DNA from: an uncultured Eubacteriales bacterium | Lineage (GTDB): Bacteria; Bacillota; Clostridia; Lachnospirales; Lachnospiraceae | Assembly: GCA_900313855.1 (NCBI GenBank) | Contig: OMSZ01000076.1 | Span: forward strand, 1-10,050 | DNA: 10,050 nt | Direction of reading: 5' to 3' | In this document: in pieces, positions 1 to 7,208 of the stretch | How positions within the stretch are numbered: the first letter of the stretch is position 1 | Layout: every line of letters starts with the position of its first letter | Program-made: the position numbers and the translations under genes | The notes under the pieces: generated by a model | Seen by the model: only the letters and a program-made list of their open reading frames with translations | Databases searched by the model: none | Told to the model about the DNA's origin: nothing

Positions 1-389
1 CAGAAGCATCTATGGACAAGCAGACAGAATTAGTTAAAGTTGAAAAGGGTATCTACTCGGTTGCAAAGAGAGAAGAGTCAGCTAATGTCAGACAGAATAA
101 TGCATTGATATCTCAAATACAGGAGCTTCAGGCTGAAAACCAGAAGTTGAATGAAAAGCTTATCGAACAGCAAAAGCTGTGTACTAAGATACTTGTTAAG
201 AAAGCACAGGAAAACAGCAATAAGAATCTTAACAGCTCCGATAGAATTTCCAAACTGTTAGTTCAGTTAAACGGAAGCACCACCAATTCTTCCAAAGAAA
301 CTATCGAGATATTAGAAGAAATCAATAAAACATTAGATACATATTATAATGACAACAATGACAATATCAGAAGAATGCGTGCTAATTAA
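1..389 (+). CDS. C-terminal part of an unrecognised coiled-coil protein (5' end probably outside window)
   Basis: The frame is open from the left edge; an ATG at 12 exists, but no Shine-Dalgarno sequence can be seen in the 11 bases before it, and the codons upstream (Glu-Ala-Ser) are also open. I therefore treat it as 5'-partial, although a short protein starting at 12 (125 aa) is possible. The visible part is strongly hydrophilic. Residues about 28-60 (counted from that ATG) have a heptad-like pattern with QELQAENQKLNEKL, indicating a coiled coil. A Ser/Asn/Lys-rich stretch, a second helix-like segment (KETIEILEEINKTL) and an Asn/Asp-rich tail ending RRMRAN follow. There is no membrane segment, catalytic motif or family I recognise. 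The stop codon lies 17 bases before the exonuclease gene, so the two are probably cotranscribed. Function unknown. Confidence 0.6.
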   Translation, partial: EASMDKQTELVKVEKGIYSVAKREESANVRQNNALISQIQELQAENQKLNEKLIEQQKLCTKILVKKAQENSNKNLNSSDRISKLLVQLNGSTTNSSKETIEILEEINKTLDTYYNDNNDNIRRMRAN

Positions 390-406
390 TACATCAAAGG
401 AATAAT

Positions 407-1369
407 ATGAACTACATAGTTTTGGATCTTGAATGGAACCAGGGTCGAAAGGACAGTTATAATTCCAAGAGACTTCCATTTGAAGTTATCGAGATAGGCG
501 CTGCCAAGCTTGATGACAATTTTAATATCATCGATCAATATGGAAGTATTGTCAAACCCAAAATTCATCGTCATCTTCATCCGGCTATCAGAGAGCTTCT
601 TAATTATGATGAAACATTGCTAAGAACCGGAAGACCATTTTATGAGGTATATCGTGAATTTGAAGAATGGTGTGGAGATGACTACATTTTTTGTACCTGG
701 GGTCCGTTAGACTTAATCCACCTACAACAGAATATGGATTATTACTATTTTAAAAACCTTCCATATCCGCTTAAATATTACGATGTTCAGGAAATATTTG
801 CAGTAACTAAGCTAGGCGATAAAAACAAACATCCAAGCTTAGAGAAGGCAGTTGAAAAAATGAAGATCCCAATTGACGGAGCTTTTCATTGTGCTAAGAA
901 CGATGCTTATTATACTGCAAGGGTATTTCAGAAAATGAGTCATCGAAAGCTATCTGATATGTACAGTGTGGATTGTTACCATTATCCAACCTGTGAAGAG
1001 GAAGAGATCACATTAAAGCATATCAATTCCATCGAATATATCAGCAGAACTTTTCCTGATAAAACCACAGCAATGGAAGACAGTTTTATCTCATCAATGC
1101 ATTGTTATAAATGCAACAGAGAATTGAAACCAAAGATCAAATGGTTTTCTAATAATACTAATCAGATATGTGTAGGTAAATGTTGGACACATGGTCTTCA
1201 ATGTGGAAAGATCAAATTCAAGCCGACAAAATATGATGAGGTATTCGTAATCAAAAAGGTTGAAAAGATCAACAAAAGAGATTATGAAAAGATAAAAAAC
1301 AGACAGAAAAATATTCAGTTAAGACGTATGGAAAAGCGTCATCAAAAACAAAACGAAAATGTATCCTAA
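407..1369 (+). CDS. DEDDh 3'-5' exonuclease (DnaQ/KapD/ERI-1-like) with C-terminal zinc-ribbon-like module
   Basis: This 320-aa protein begins with an RNase T/DnaQ-type exonuclease fold. Exo I is DLEW with D7 and E9; Exo II is WGPLD with D102; Exo III is HCAKNDA with H161 and D166, the HxAxxD form of the DEDDh class. These acidic residues bind two metal ions that hydrolyse nucleotides from 3' ends. The domain ends near residue 180. Residues 233-266 carry a CxxC (C233, C236) followed by C255, C259, H262 and C266, suggesting a structural zinc site. The last 40 residues are very basic (Lys/Arg-rich) and could bind nucleic acid. The start is supported by AAAGG six bases before the ATG. The gene follows the coiled-coil gene by 17 bases and ends at a two-way terminator. 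The substrate (RNA or DNA) cannot be told from sequence; ERI-1-like relatives often act on RNA. Confidence 0.85.
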   Translation: MNYIVLDLEWNQGRKDSYNSKRLPFEVIEIGAAKLDDNFNIIDQYGSIVKPKIHRHLHPAIRELLNYDETLLRTGRPFYEVYREFEEWCGDDYIFCTWGPLDLIHLQQNMDYYYFKNLPYPLKYYDVQEIFAVTKLGDKNKHPSLEKAVEKMKIPIDGAFHCAKNDAYYTARVFQKMSHRKLSDMYSVDCYHYPTCEEEEITLKHINSIEYISRTFPDKTTAMEDSFISSMHCYKCNRELKPKIKWFSNNTNQICVGKCWTHGLQCGKIKFKPTKYDEVFVIKKVEKINKRDYEKIKNRQKNIQLRRMEKRHQKQNENVS

Positions 1370-1376
1370 TATCCGT

Positions 1377-1413
1377 AAAATAAAAAACACTCCTTATGAG
1401 TGTTTTTTATTTT
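1377..1413. terminator. Bidirectional intrinsic terminator between convergent genes
   Basis: A perfect 16-bp inverted repeat spans 1377-1392 and 1398-1413 with a five-base loop (CTTAT). The core stem is CACTC/GAGTG, flanked by an A tract on the left arm and a T tract on the right. The symmetry gives a U tract after the hairpin on both strands, so it can stop transcription of the exonuclease gene from the left and of rsmG from the right. It lies between the two stop codons. Confidence 0.9.
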
Positions 1414-1417
1414 GATA

Positions 1418-2161
1418 TCACAACGGATTTTTATTAGCAGTACCGGCTTTTCTCGGATAAGCTTTAGGTGTTGCTCGTTTTTTATCGATGATAACAAATG
1501 CCCTTTCTATATCCGTATCGGGCAGTATAACTTTTTTAACCGCAGTTAAATTTCCACCTAATATTTTTATTGCATTTTTGGCATTATCTGTTTCTTCTTC
1601 TATATCTGCAGCCTTATATGAGATAAAGCATCCTCCTGTTTTAACAAAAGGAATACAGTATTCACTAAGTGTTGAAAGATTAGCAACCGCTCTGCTGACA
1701 CAAAGATCAAATTGTTCCCTGTATTCTTTTTTTCTTGCCATCTCTTCAGCTCTTCCGTGAACAGCAGTAATATTAACCATGTTTAATTTTTGAATTACAT
1801 TCTGAAGAAACATAACTCTTTTATTCAAAGAATCCATAAGAATTATCTCTATTTTTGGAAACACGATTTTAAGCGGTATTCCTGGAAAACCTGCGCCTGT
1901 TCCCAAATCAAGTATCCTTATCGGTTCAATACTGTCATTATTATCTTCTTTTTCATATTGTGATAACTCCGAAAAGACTTTTACCAAAGATATAGAATCG
2001 ATGAAATGCTTTGTGATCACATCATCTATTTCTGTTATTGCAGTAAGATTCATTACTTTATTCGTTTCGATCAACATTTCATAATAAAGCTTGAAGCTTC
2101 TTATCTGTTCTTCGGTTAAACTTATACCTAATTGTTCTGCCCGTTTAATTAATCTTTCCAT
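1418..2161 (-). CDS. rsmG: 16S rRNA (guanine527-N7)-methyltransferase RsmG (GidB)
   Basis: RsmG transfers methyl from S-adenosylmethionine to N7 of G527 in the 530 loop of 16S rRNA; in other bacteria its loss gives low-level streptomycin resistance. The 247-aa length is normal. Family signatures are clear: NKVMNLTAI at 34-42, KHFIDSI at 51-57, the SAM-binding motif LDLGTGAGFPGIPLKI at 84-99, HGRAEE at 135-140, SRAVANL at 156-162, and the C-terminal YPRKAGTANKNPL ending the protein. A short hydrophilic stretch (about 66-80, EKEDNND) lies before the SAM motif. The ATG at 2161 has GGGAG about ten bases upstream. It is the last gene of the minus-strand block, 29 bases after the DUF454-like gene, and ends at the shared terminator. 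Identification is secure. Confidence 0.97.
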   Translation of the reverse strand: MERLIKRAEQLGISLTEEQIRSFKLYYEMLIETNKVMNLTAITEIDDVITKHFIDSISLVKVFSELSQYEKEDNNDSIEPIRILDLGTGAGFPGIPLKIVFPKIEIILMDSLNKRVMFLQNVIQKLNMVNITAVHGRAEEMARKKEYREQFDLCVSRAVANLSTLSEYCIPFVKTGGCFISYKAADIEEETDNAKNAIKILGGNLTAVKKVILPDTDIERAFVIIDKKRATPKAYPRKAGTANKNPL

Positions 2162-2190
2162 GAATAATTATCTCCCTGTTTAATAAATGA

Positions 2191-2466
2191 TCAATCCTTT
2201 TCATTATCCTTTATATCTTGATCACCATCCGATTTATTATCAACCATCATGAGTCTTGACAGTTTTTCATTCTTATCTACATATTTTTTTAAATGGTTTT
2301 TATATACATTTGTTGAAATAATAAATCTTTTAAATCTATCAGAAGCCATTGCTAACAAAATGATACTAACAGCAAAGAATGGAATCTGAGGTATAACAGG
2401 AATCAACAAACCTATTATACCCAATATAAAAAATATAATTGAAGGAATAACAAGCAATTTGTTCAT
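2191..2466 (-). CDS. Small membrane protein, DUF454/YbaN-like
   Basis: This 91-aa protein has two predicted membrane segments in the first 45 residues, joined by a short turn: LLVIPSIIFFILGIIGLLIPVIP and PFFAVSIILLAMA. The pattern LGxxGxxxPxxPxxPF followed by a small-residue helix and DRFKRFI is what the YbaN/DUF454 inner-membrane family shows. The C-terminal 45 residues are charged, with a Lys-rich and then Asp/Glu-rich tail, and presumably lie in the cytoplasm. GGAG nine bases before the ATG supports the start. The biochemical function of DUF454 is not established to my knowledge. Its placement between mnmG and rsmG is unusual, as these two are often adjacent, so it looks like an insertion into a conserved operon. 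The family match is from memory of the motif, hence moderate confidence. Confidence 0.75.
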   Translation of the reverse strand: MNKLLVIPSIIFFILGIIGLLIPVIPQIPFFAVSIILLAMASDRFKRFIISTNVYKNHLKKYVDKNEKLSRLMMVDNKSDGDQDIKDNEKD

Positions 2467-2594
2467 ATTAATTTACTCCGTTTTGTCATCCATATTTTTT
2501 GCCATCTGTCTTTTATAAAAATTGATTATCTTAAAACATGTTTGTTCATGACCCGCACTATTTTATCAGGTGTATTTATCTACACTTTTCTAAA

Positions 2595-2609
2595 AGATAA
2601 ATATTATCT
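2595..2609 (-). terminator. Weak AT-only hairpin after mnmG
   Basis: Six-base arms (AGATAA and TTATCT) around a three-base loop lie just after the mnmG stop on the minus strand, with a short T-containing stretch (CTTTTAG) beyond. With no G-C clamp beyond a single pair per arm, it is a poor terminator; partial read-through into the DUF454-like gene and rsmG is more likely. The rest of the 157-base gap (2467-2623) shows nothing else I can support apart from the DUF454-like gene's ribosome binding site. Confidence 0.2.
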
Positions 2610-2623
2610 CAATCTAAGATATA

Positions 2624-4618
2624 TTATTTAAGATATATTAACAAAACAGATATATCAGCAGGTGAAACTCCGGATATTCTTGATGCCTGTCCTATATTCT
2701 CAGGACGGATTTCATTAAGCTTCTGTCTAGCTTCCTTACGAAGATTTTTCACATCATCATAATTAATATCTTTGGGTATCCTTTTACCCTCTAACTTTTT
2801 AAAATGATCAACCTGCATGCGCTGTCTTTTAATATAACCGTCATATTTGATCTCAATATTTATCTGATCAATGACTTCCTTTGAAATGTTTTCCTTATAA
2901 AAAGCCTCTTCTTTAATTAAAGCCCTTTCATTATCAATTTCTTCCACACATATATAATCAAGCTCCGGACGCTTGATAAGATCAGCGAGTGAAGCTGCAG
3001 TCTTTAAGGTTGTACTGTTATGCTCCTCAAGAAAATGCTGGATTTTTTTGTTGGCACCTACCATAGTCTCGGATAATCTATTGATCTCATTATTTATCAA
3101 CTTTCTCTTTGAGCAGAATTTCTCATATCTTTCATCAGATATCAATCCTATCTCATGTCCTAGATCTGTTAAACGAAGATCTGCATTATCCTGTCTTAGC
3201 AACAGACGATATTCCGCACGTGAAGTCATCATACGATAAGGCTCTCTTGTTTCCTTTGTAACAAGATCATCAATAAGCACGCCGATATAAGCCTGCGATC
3301 TATCAAGTACGATTTCTTCTTTTCCCTGAATCTTTCTACCAGCATTTATTCCTGCCATAAGTCCCTGCGCACCTGCCTCCTCATAACCGGAGCTTCCATT
3401 CATCTGCCCTGCGCTGTAAAGACCATCAATATCTTTAAATTCCAATGTGTGATTAAGCATTAGAGCACTTATGCAATCATATTCTATAGCATAAGCATTT
3501 CTCACAATCTTTGCATTCTCTAAACCTGGCACACTTCTATACATTGCATATTGAACATCCTCAGGAAGAGATGAGCTCATTCCACCAATATACATCTCAT
3601 TGGTAAACTCACCCTCCGGCTCGATAAATACCTGATGTCTGTTCTTATCAGCAAACTTCATTACCTTATCTTCTATCGAAGGACAATATCTCGGACCGGT
3701 ACCTTCTATCGCTCCTGAAAACAGAGGCGATCTGTCTATATTATTTCTTATGATCTCATGGGTTGTTTCATTGGTATATGTAAGCCAGCAGCTTATCTGA
3801 TCTCTTTTAATATCCTCTGCCCGATTTGTAAATGAAAACGGTGTTATATCTTCATCGCCAAACTGCTCTTCCATCTTAGAAAAATCAATGCTTCGCTTAT
3901 CAATTCTTGCAGGAGTTCCGGTCTTAAAACGTCTGACAGGAATACCACTTTTCTCAAGAGAATCAGAAAGAAATGTTGCAGCAGATAAACCATTCGGTCC
4001 TGTATGATTAACAACATCACCGTATATGCATCTTGCGTTCAGATACACACCGGTACATATTATAACTGCCTTTGCATAATAAGTAGCACCTGATTTGGTA
4101 CGAACGCCACGGACAATTTTTTTACCTGTGCTTGAATTATTTTTAACCGCAGATAAATTATTATCTGTTGATAATTCATTATTTGCCTGAACGTACTCAT
4201 TTTCAGAAACACCAATATTCTCAACTATTATTTCAGCAACTTCTGCCTGACGAAGAGTCAGATGCTCGGTATTTTGCATAGTTATTCTCATCTGTTTGGT
4301 ATATTCTACCTTATCAGCCTGTGCACGAAGCGAATGAACAGCAGGACCCTTGGAACGATTAAGCATCTTTGACTGAATATAGGTCTTATCGATATTCTTT
4401 CCCATCTCACCGCCAAGTGCATCAATCTCTCTTACAAGATGCCCTTTTGAAGAGCCCCCGATATTAGGATTACAAGGCATCATTGCCACACTATCCATAC
4501 TGACTGTAAATATAATTGTCTCTATTCCCATTCTTGCAAGTGCAAGTGCAGCTTCACAGCCTGCATGACCTGCACCGATAACAACGGCATCATATGTTTC
4601 TTCTAAATTATTATTCAT
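2624..4618 (-). CDS. mnmG: tRNA uridine-5-carboxymethylaminomethyl(34) synthesis enzyme MnmG (GidA)
   Basis: MnmG is the FAD- and NADH-using partner of MnmE; the complex installs (carboxymethyl)aminomethyl groups on wobble U34 of certain tRNAs. At 664 aa it is some 30 residues longer than usual. The N-terminal Rossmann motif GAGHAG is at 15-20. The conserved block [20 protein letters not shown] follows at 49-68, then [13 protein letters not shown] at 91-103. Both family cysteines are present (C49 in PCNPN, C277 in SCWLTYT). The two GidA signatures, [11 protein letters not shown] at 308-318 and [17 protein letters not shown] at 403-419, are intact, and the C-terminal MnmE/tRNA-binding region ends [20 protein letters not shown]. 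Residues about 137-167 are an Asn/Ser-rich insertion. The start at 4618 has a modest AGGAAGAGAG-type site upstream. mnmE lies 187 bases upstream in the same direction. Confidence 0.97.
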   Translation of the reverse strand: MNNNLEETYDAVVIGAGHAGCEAALALARMGIETIIFTVSMDSVAMMPCNPNIGGSSKGHLVREIDALGGEMGKNIDKTYIQSKMLNRSKGPAVHSLRAQADKVEYTKQMRITMQNTEHLTLRQAEVAEIIVENIGVSENEYVQANNELSTDNNLSAVKNNSSTGKKIVRGVRTKSGATYYAKAVIICTGVYLNARCIYGDVVNHTGPNGLSAATFLSDSLEKSGIPVRRFKTGTPARIDKRSIDFSKMEEQFGDEDITPFSFTNRAEDIKRDQISCWLTYTNETTHEIIRNNIDRSPLFSGAIEGTGPRYCPSIEDKVMKFADKNRHQVFIEPEGEFTNEMYIGGMSSSLPEDVQYAMYRSVPGLENAKIVRNAYAIEYDCISALMLNHTLEFKDIDGLYSAGQMNGSSGYEEAGAQGLMAGINAGRKIQGKEEIVLDRSQAYIGVLIDDLVTKETREPYRMMTSRAEYRLLLRQDNADLRLTDLGHEIGLISDERYEKFCSKRKLINNEINRLSETMVGANKKIQHFLEEHNSTTLKTAASLADLIKRPELDYICVEEIDNERALIKEEAFYKENISKEVIDQINIEIKYDGYIKRQRMQVDHFKKLEGKRIPKDINYDDVKNLRKEARQKLNEIRPENIGQASRISGVSPADISVLLIYLK

Positions 4619-4805
4619 TGTATTCTCTCTTCCTATTCATCCGATCTTATTCTTAACATTATTCTGCTCAATAAAATTTTCTAACAGATCGTATTATTTA
4701 TACAAACTCATAATATAAATTTACTCACAATCCATTTCATCTTTGACTCAGTACACTTAGCCCATCAAATATTGCTTTTTGTGCAGGCACAGGGTACTAC
4801 TTGGT
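4619..4805 (-). other. mnmE-mnmG intergenic stretch with no supported element
   Basis: This is the second-longest gap inside the minus-strand block. It is AT-rich and contains scattered TATAAT-like strings, for example around 4697-4705, but none has a credible -35 element at 16-18 bases. A tiny five-pair inverted repeat (TGTGC and GCACA) near the mnmE stop is too short to call a terminator. A secondary promoter for mnmG cannot be excluded. Confidence 0.3.
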
Positions 4806-6263
4806 TCACTTACCCATGCAAAATTCCCGGAATATTGTATCAACAAGATCATCTTCTACGGATTCTCCTATGATAAAACCAAGCTGCTCGTATGCCGACA
4901 TCAGATCTATGGTATAGAAATCTTCAGGCATTCCGTCATCAATACTTGTGATAGCATTTTTTATAGAAACAGCAGAAGATACAAGTGCAGCCTTATGTCT
5001 TTCATTGGTGATATATATTTCATCATTATAAGAAAGCCTTCCCTTAAAGAAAAGATTATTAAGCTCTTCATAGAAAGTCTCAAAGCCTGACTGTTCCTTA
5101 GCACTTATCTCAATTATCTTACTATCAAGATATTTTCTTATGTCTTTTTCATTTATCACATTATCCAAATCTGATTTATTAGATAAAATGATAACCTGTC
5201 TGTCCTTTATCTTCTCCATGATCTGAATATCATTCTGATCTAGGGGAACGGAAGAATCTATAATATATAATATTAAATCTGCTTCCTCCATTGCAGACAA
5301 AGATTTATCCACACCAATCTTTTCAACTACATCATCTGTTTCTCTGATTCCGGCAGTATCAATTATATTAAGCGGTATTCCGTTAATTGAAACAAATTCC
5401 TCAAGGGTATCTCTTGTCGTTCCTGCCACATCCGTAACAATTGCTCTGTCTTTTCCTGTAAGTACATTTAGAATTGATGATTTACCGGCATTAGGCTTTC
5501 CAAGAATAACAGTGCGTATTCCCTCTTTCATCATCTTACCGTTATCAGCGGTTTCAATAAGATGATCAATACTGTTAAGCTTATCATTTAGTATATCCTT
5601 AAGCTTATCAGAAAATCCATCAAGACTGTAATGTTCCGGATCATCTAACGCCGACTCGATAAATGCAATATTGTGTATCAGCTCTTTCCTTATGTCTGTG
5701 ATCTTATTTTTCAGATTTCCCTTTAACTGAGAAAGCGCTGTTTTTGCTGCAATCTCACTTTTTGCAGAAATAAGATCCATAACAGACTCAGCCTGGGATA
5801 AATCTATACGTCCGTTAAGAAAAGCTCTCTCAGTAAATTCACCGGGCTTTGCAAGTCTTACTCTTAATAATTCATCTTCAACATTGTTGTTATTTAATCT
5901 ATTATTATTAACCTCTTTTGAGATTATATTATTCAAATTAATAAGTAAATGCAGAATATCTCTCATAACCTGCATTCCACCGTGACAATCTATCTCAACT
6001 ACATCCTCTTTTGTATAAGTATGAGGAGCCTTCATTACCAATACGATCACTTCATCAATTATATCATTATCGATAGGATTTACTATATTGCCATAAGCAG
6101 CAGTATAAGAATCAAGCTTATTTATTTCTTTACCATTTCTCTTTGGAATAAAAATTTTATTCACAGCTAAAATTGCATTATTGCCGCTTACTCTTATAAC
6201 ACCTATTCCACCCTGATTCATACCCGTTGCTATTGCAGCGATCGTATCTGTCATTCCTGTCAT
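4806..6263 (-). CDS. mnmE: tRNA modification GTPase MnmE (TrmE)
   Basis: MnmE is a potassium-activated GTPase that works with MnmG on the wobble uridine of tRNA. From the ATG at 6263 it has 485 aa, against a usual 450-460. The N-terminal tetrahydrofolate-binding domain begins DTIAAIATGMNQGGIGVIRVSG. The helical domain carries KPGEFTERAFLNGRIDLSQAE. The inserted G domain has G1 GKPNAGKSS (255-263, including the K-loop Asn258), GTTRD near 281-285, DTAG at 302-305 and NKSD at 362-365. The protein ends FCMGK, with catalytic-site Cys482 in the expected place. An Asn-rich insertion covers residues about 109-134. The frame also opens at a TTG at 6275, but GGAGG five bases before 6263 decides for this ATG. 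It is 131 bases downstream of jag. Confidence 0.97.
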   Translation of the reverse strand: MTGMTDTIAAIATGMNQGGIGVIRVSGNNAILAVNKIFIPKRNGKEINKLDSYTAAYGNIVNPIDNDIIDEVIVLVMKAPHTYTKEDVVEIDCHGGMQVMRDILHLLINLNNIISKEVNNNRLNNNNVEDELLRVRLAKPGEFTERAFLNGRIDLSQAESVMDLISAKSEIAAKTALSQLKGNLKNKITDIRKELIHNIAFIESALDDPEHYSLDGFSDKLKDILNDKLNSIDHLIETADNGKMMKEGIRTVILGKPNAGKSSILNVLTGKDRAIVTDVAGTTRDTLEEFVSINGIPLNIIDTAGIRETDDVVEKIGVDKSLSAMEEADLILYIIDSSVPLDQNDIQIMEKIKDRQVIILSNKSDLDNVINEKDIRKYLDSKIIEISAKEQSGFETFYEELNNLFFKGRLSYNDEIYITNERHKAALVSSAVSIKNAITSIDDGMPEDFYTIDLMSAYEQLGFIIGESVEDDLVDTIFREFCMGK

Positions 6264-6268
6264 ATTTT

Positions 6269-6273
6269 CCTCC
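6269..6273 (-). promoter_or_regulatory. Ribosome binding site that sets the mnmE start
   Basis: GGAGG on the minus strand lies five bases before the ATG at 6263. It overlaps the TTG at 6275 and is 14 bases from the next ATG at 6254, so the 6263 start fits best. Confidence 0.75.
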
Positions 6274-6310
6274 AAAATTCAAGAACGCCAAAATTATATC
6301 TCATATTAAT

Positions 6311-6349
6311 ATGACCCCCGCCTACGCTTTGCTTAGAGGCGAGGGTCAT
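6311..6349 (-). terminator. GC-rich 13-bp hairpin between jag and mnmE
   Basis: The arms at 6311-6323 and 6337-6349 (ATGACCCCCGCCT and AGGCGAGGGTCAT on the plus strand) are complementary except at one position. Read on the minus strand that position becomes a G-U pair, so the stem is complete in RNA made in the operon's direction, while the plus-strand RNA would have an A-C mismatch. The loop is 13 bases. No clear U run follows on either side, so it may be a weak terminator, an RNA processing or stability element, or a dispersed palindromic repeat. It is the most GC-rich stretch in an AT-rich region. Confidence 0.6.
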
Positions 6350-6394
6350 TTCCGTCTTAAATATAAAACTTAATGGAAATTATACAATGATCAT

Positions 6395-7186
6395 CTATTT
6401 CTTAAGATAAATAACTACCTTACGATATGGCTCTTCTCCCTCACTTCTTGTTGAAACATAACGATCATTCTGAAGTGCAGAATGTATAATTCTTCTCTCA
6501 TAAGGATTCATAGGCTCAAGAGTAACACTTCTTCTGCTTCTCTTGACCTTAAATGCAATATTCTTAGCAAGATTTTCAAGAGTCTCTTTTCTTCTTGCAC
6601 GATAATTCTCAGTATCAAGCTTAACTCTGATATAAGCCTTACTCTCCTTATTAACAAAAAGACTTATAAGATACTGTAAAGAATCAAGTGTCTGTCCTCT
6701 CTTACCGATAAGTATACCCATCTCAGGTCCTTCGAGATTGATATTCATATTGTTGTTTGAATCATCAAAATCAATAGTAACCTTTGTCTCTATCTTCATT
6801 GCCTTAAATAATTCATCAAGATAAGCATAGGTATTCTTAATGATCTCATCCTTATTCTCAACAACCTTTTCTGTCTGCTTAGCACTTATTTCTTCTGTAA
6901 TATCATCCTTTACATTATCTGCTTCTTTTTTATTATCTTTCTTCTCTTTATTATCCTTCTTTGTTGCATTATTAGATGCAGCGTTATCTAAACGGGCAGC
7001 TTTTTCATTATTATCTTCCTTCTTTTTAGCCTTGATAACTGCCTGCTTTGCACCGATACCTAAGAATCCTGAAGATCCCTTATCTATTACCTCATAATCT
7101 AACTCTGTACTTGCAACTCCAAGCTCTATTGAAGCATTTGTAAGAGCTTCTTCTACTGTTTTTCCTTTAAATTCACTGTAACCCAT
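6395..7186 (-). CDS. jag: RNA-binding protein Jag/KhpB (Jag-N, KH and R3H domains)
   Basis: This 263-aa cytoplasmic protein has the full KhpB layout. The Jag-N domain is at about 1-53 and includes KGSSGFLGIGAKQAVIKAKK. A linker of Lys, Asp, Asn and Glu (about 54-115) follows. A KH domain at about 117-195 has the nucleic-acid loop IGKRGQTLDSLQYL (GKRG at 161-164). An R3H domain at about 198-263 has the R-x3-H core RRIIH (R231, H235). In Firmicutes, KhpB pairs with KhpA, binds many RNAs and influences cell division and elongation; it is encoded next to yidC, as here. An in-frame ATG at 7219 would overlap the end of yidC, but AGGAGG eight bases before 7186 and the fit of the Jag-N start (GYSEFKGKTVEEA) decide for 7186. 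The gap to yidC is 22 bases. Confidence 0.95.
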   Translation of the reverse strand: MGYSEFKGKTVEEALTNASIELGVASTELDYEVIDKGSSGFLGIGAKQAVIKAKKKEDNNEKAARLDNAASNNATKKDNKEKKDNKKEADNVKDDITEEISAKQTEKVVENKDEIIKNTYAYLDELFKAMKIETKVTIDFDDSNNNMNINLEGPEMGILIGKRGQTLDSLQYLISLFVNKESKAYIRVKLDTENYRARRKETLENLAKNIAFKVKRSRRSVTLEPMNPYERRIIHSALQNDRYVSTRSEGEEPYRKVVIYLKK

Positions 7187-7194
7187 TTCTATGT

Positions 7195-7200
7195 CCTCCT
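7195..7200 (-). promoter_or_regulatory. Ribosome binding site that sets the jag start
   Basis: AGGAGG on the minus strand lies eight bases before the ATG at 7186, an ideal distance. It falls downstream of the alternative ATG at 7219 and cannot serve it. Confidence 0.85.
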
Positions 7201-7208
7201 TTTTCGTA

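Noticed and set aside
4779..5090. Plus-strand open frame antisense to mnmE
   Set aside because: It lacks a ribosome binding site and any family resemblance, and lies mostly opposite the conserved MnmE C terminus; the same holds for the other open frames opposite rsmG, mnmG, mnmE, jag and yidC.
6290..6400. Separate promoter for mnmE based on TATAAT strings near 6290 and 6382
   Set aside because: Neither has a recognisable -35 hexamer at 16-18 bases; such strings are expected by chance in DNA this AT-rich.
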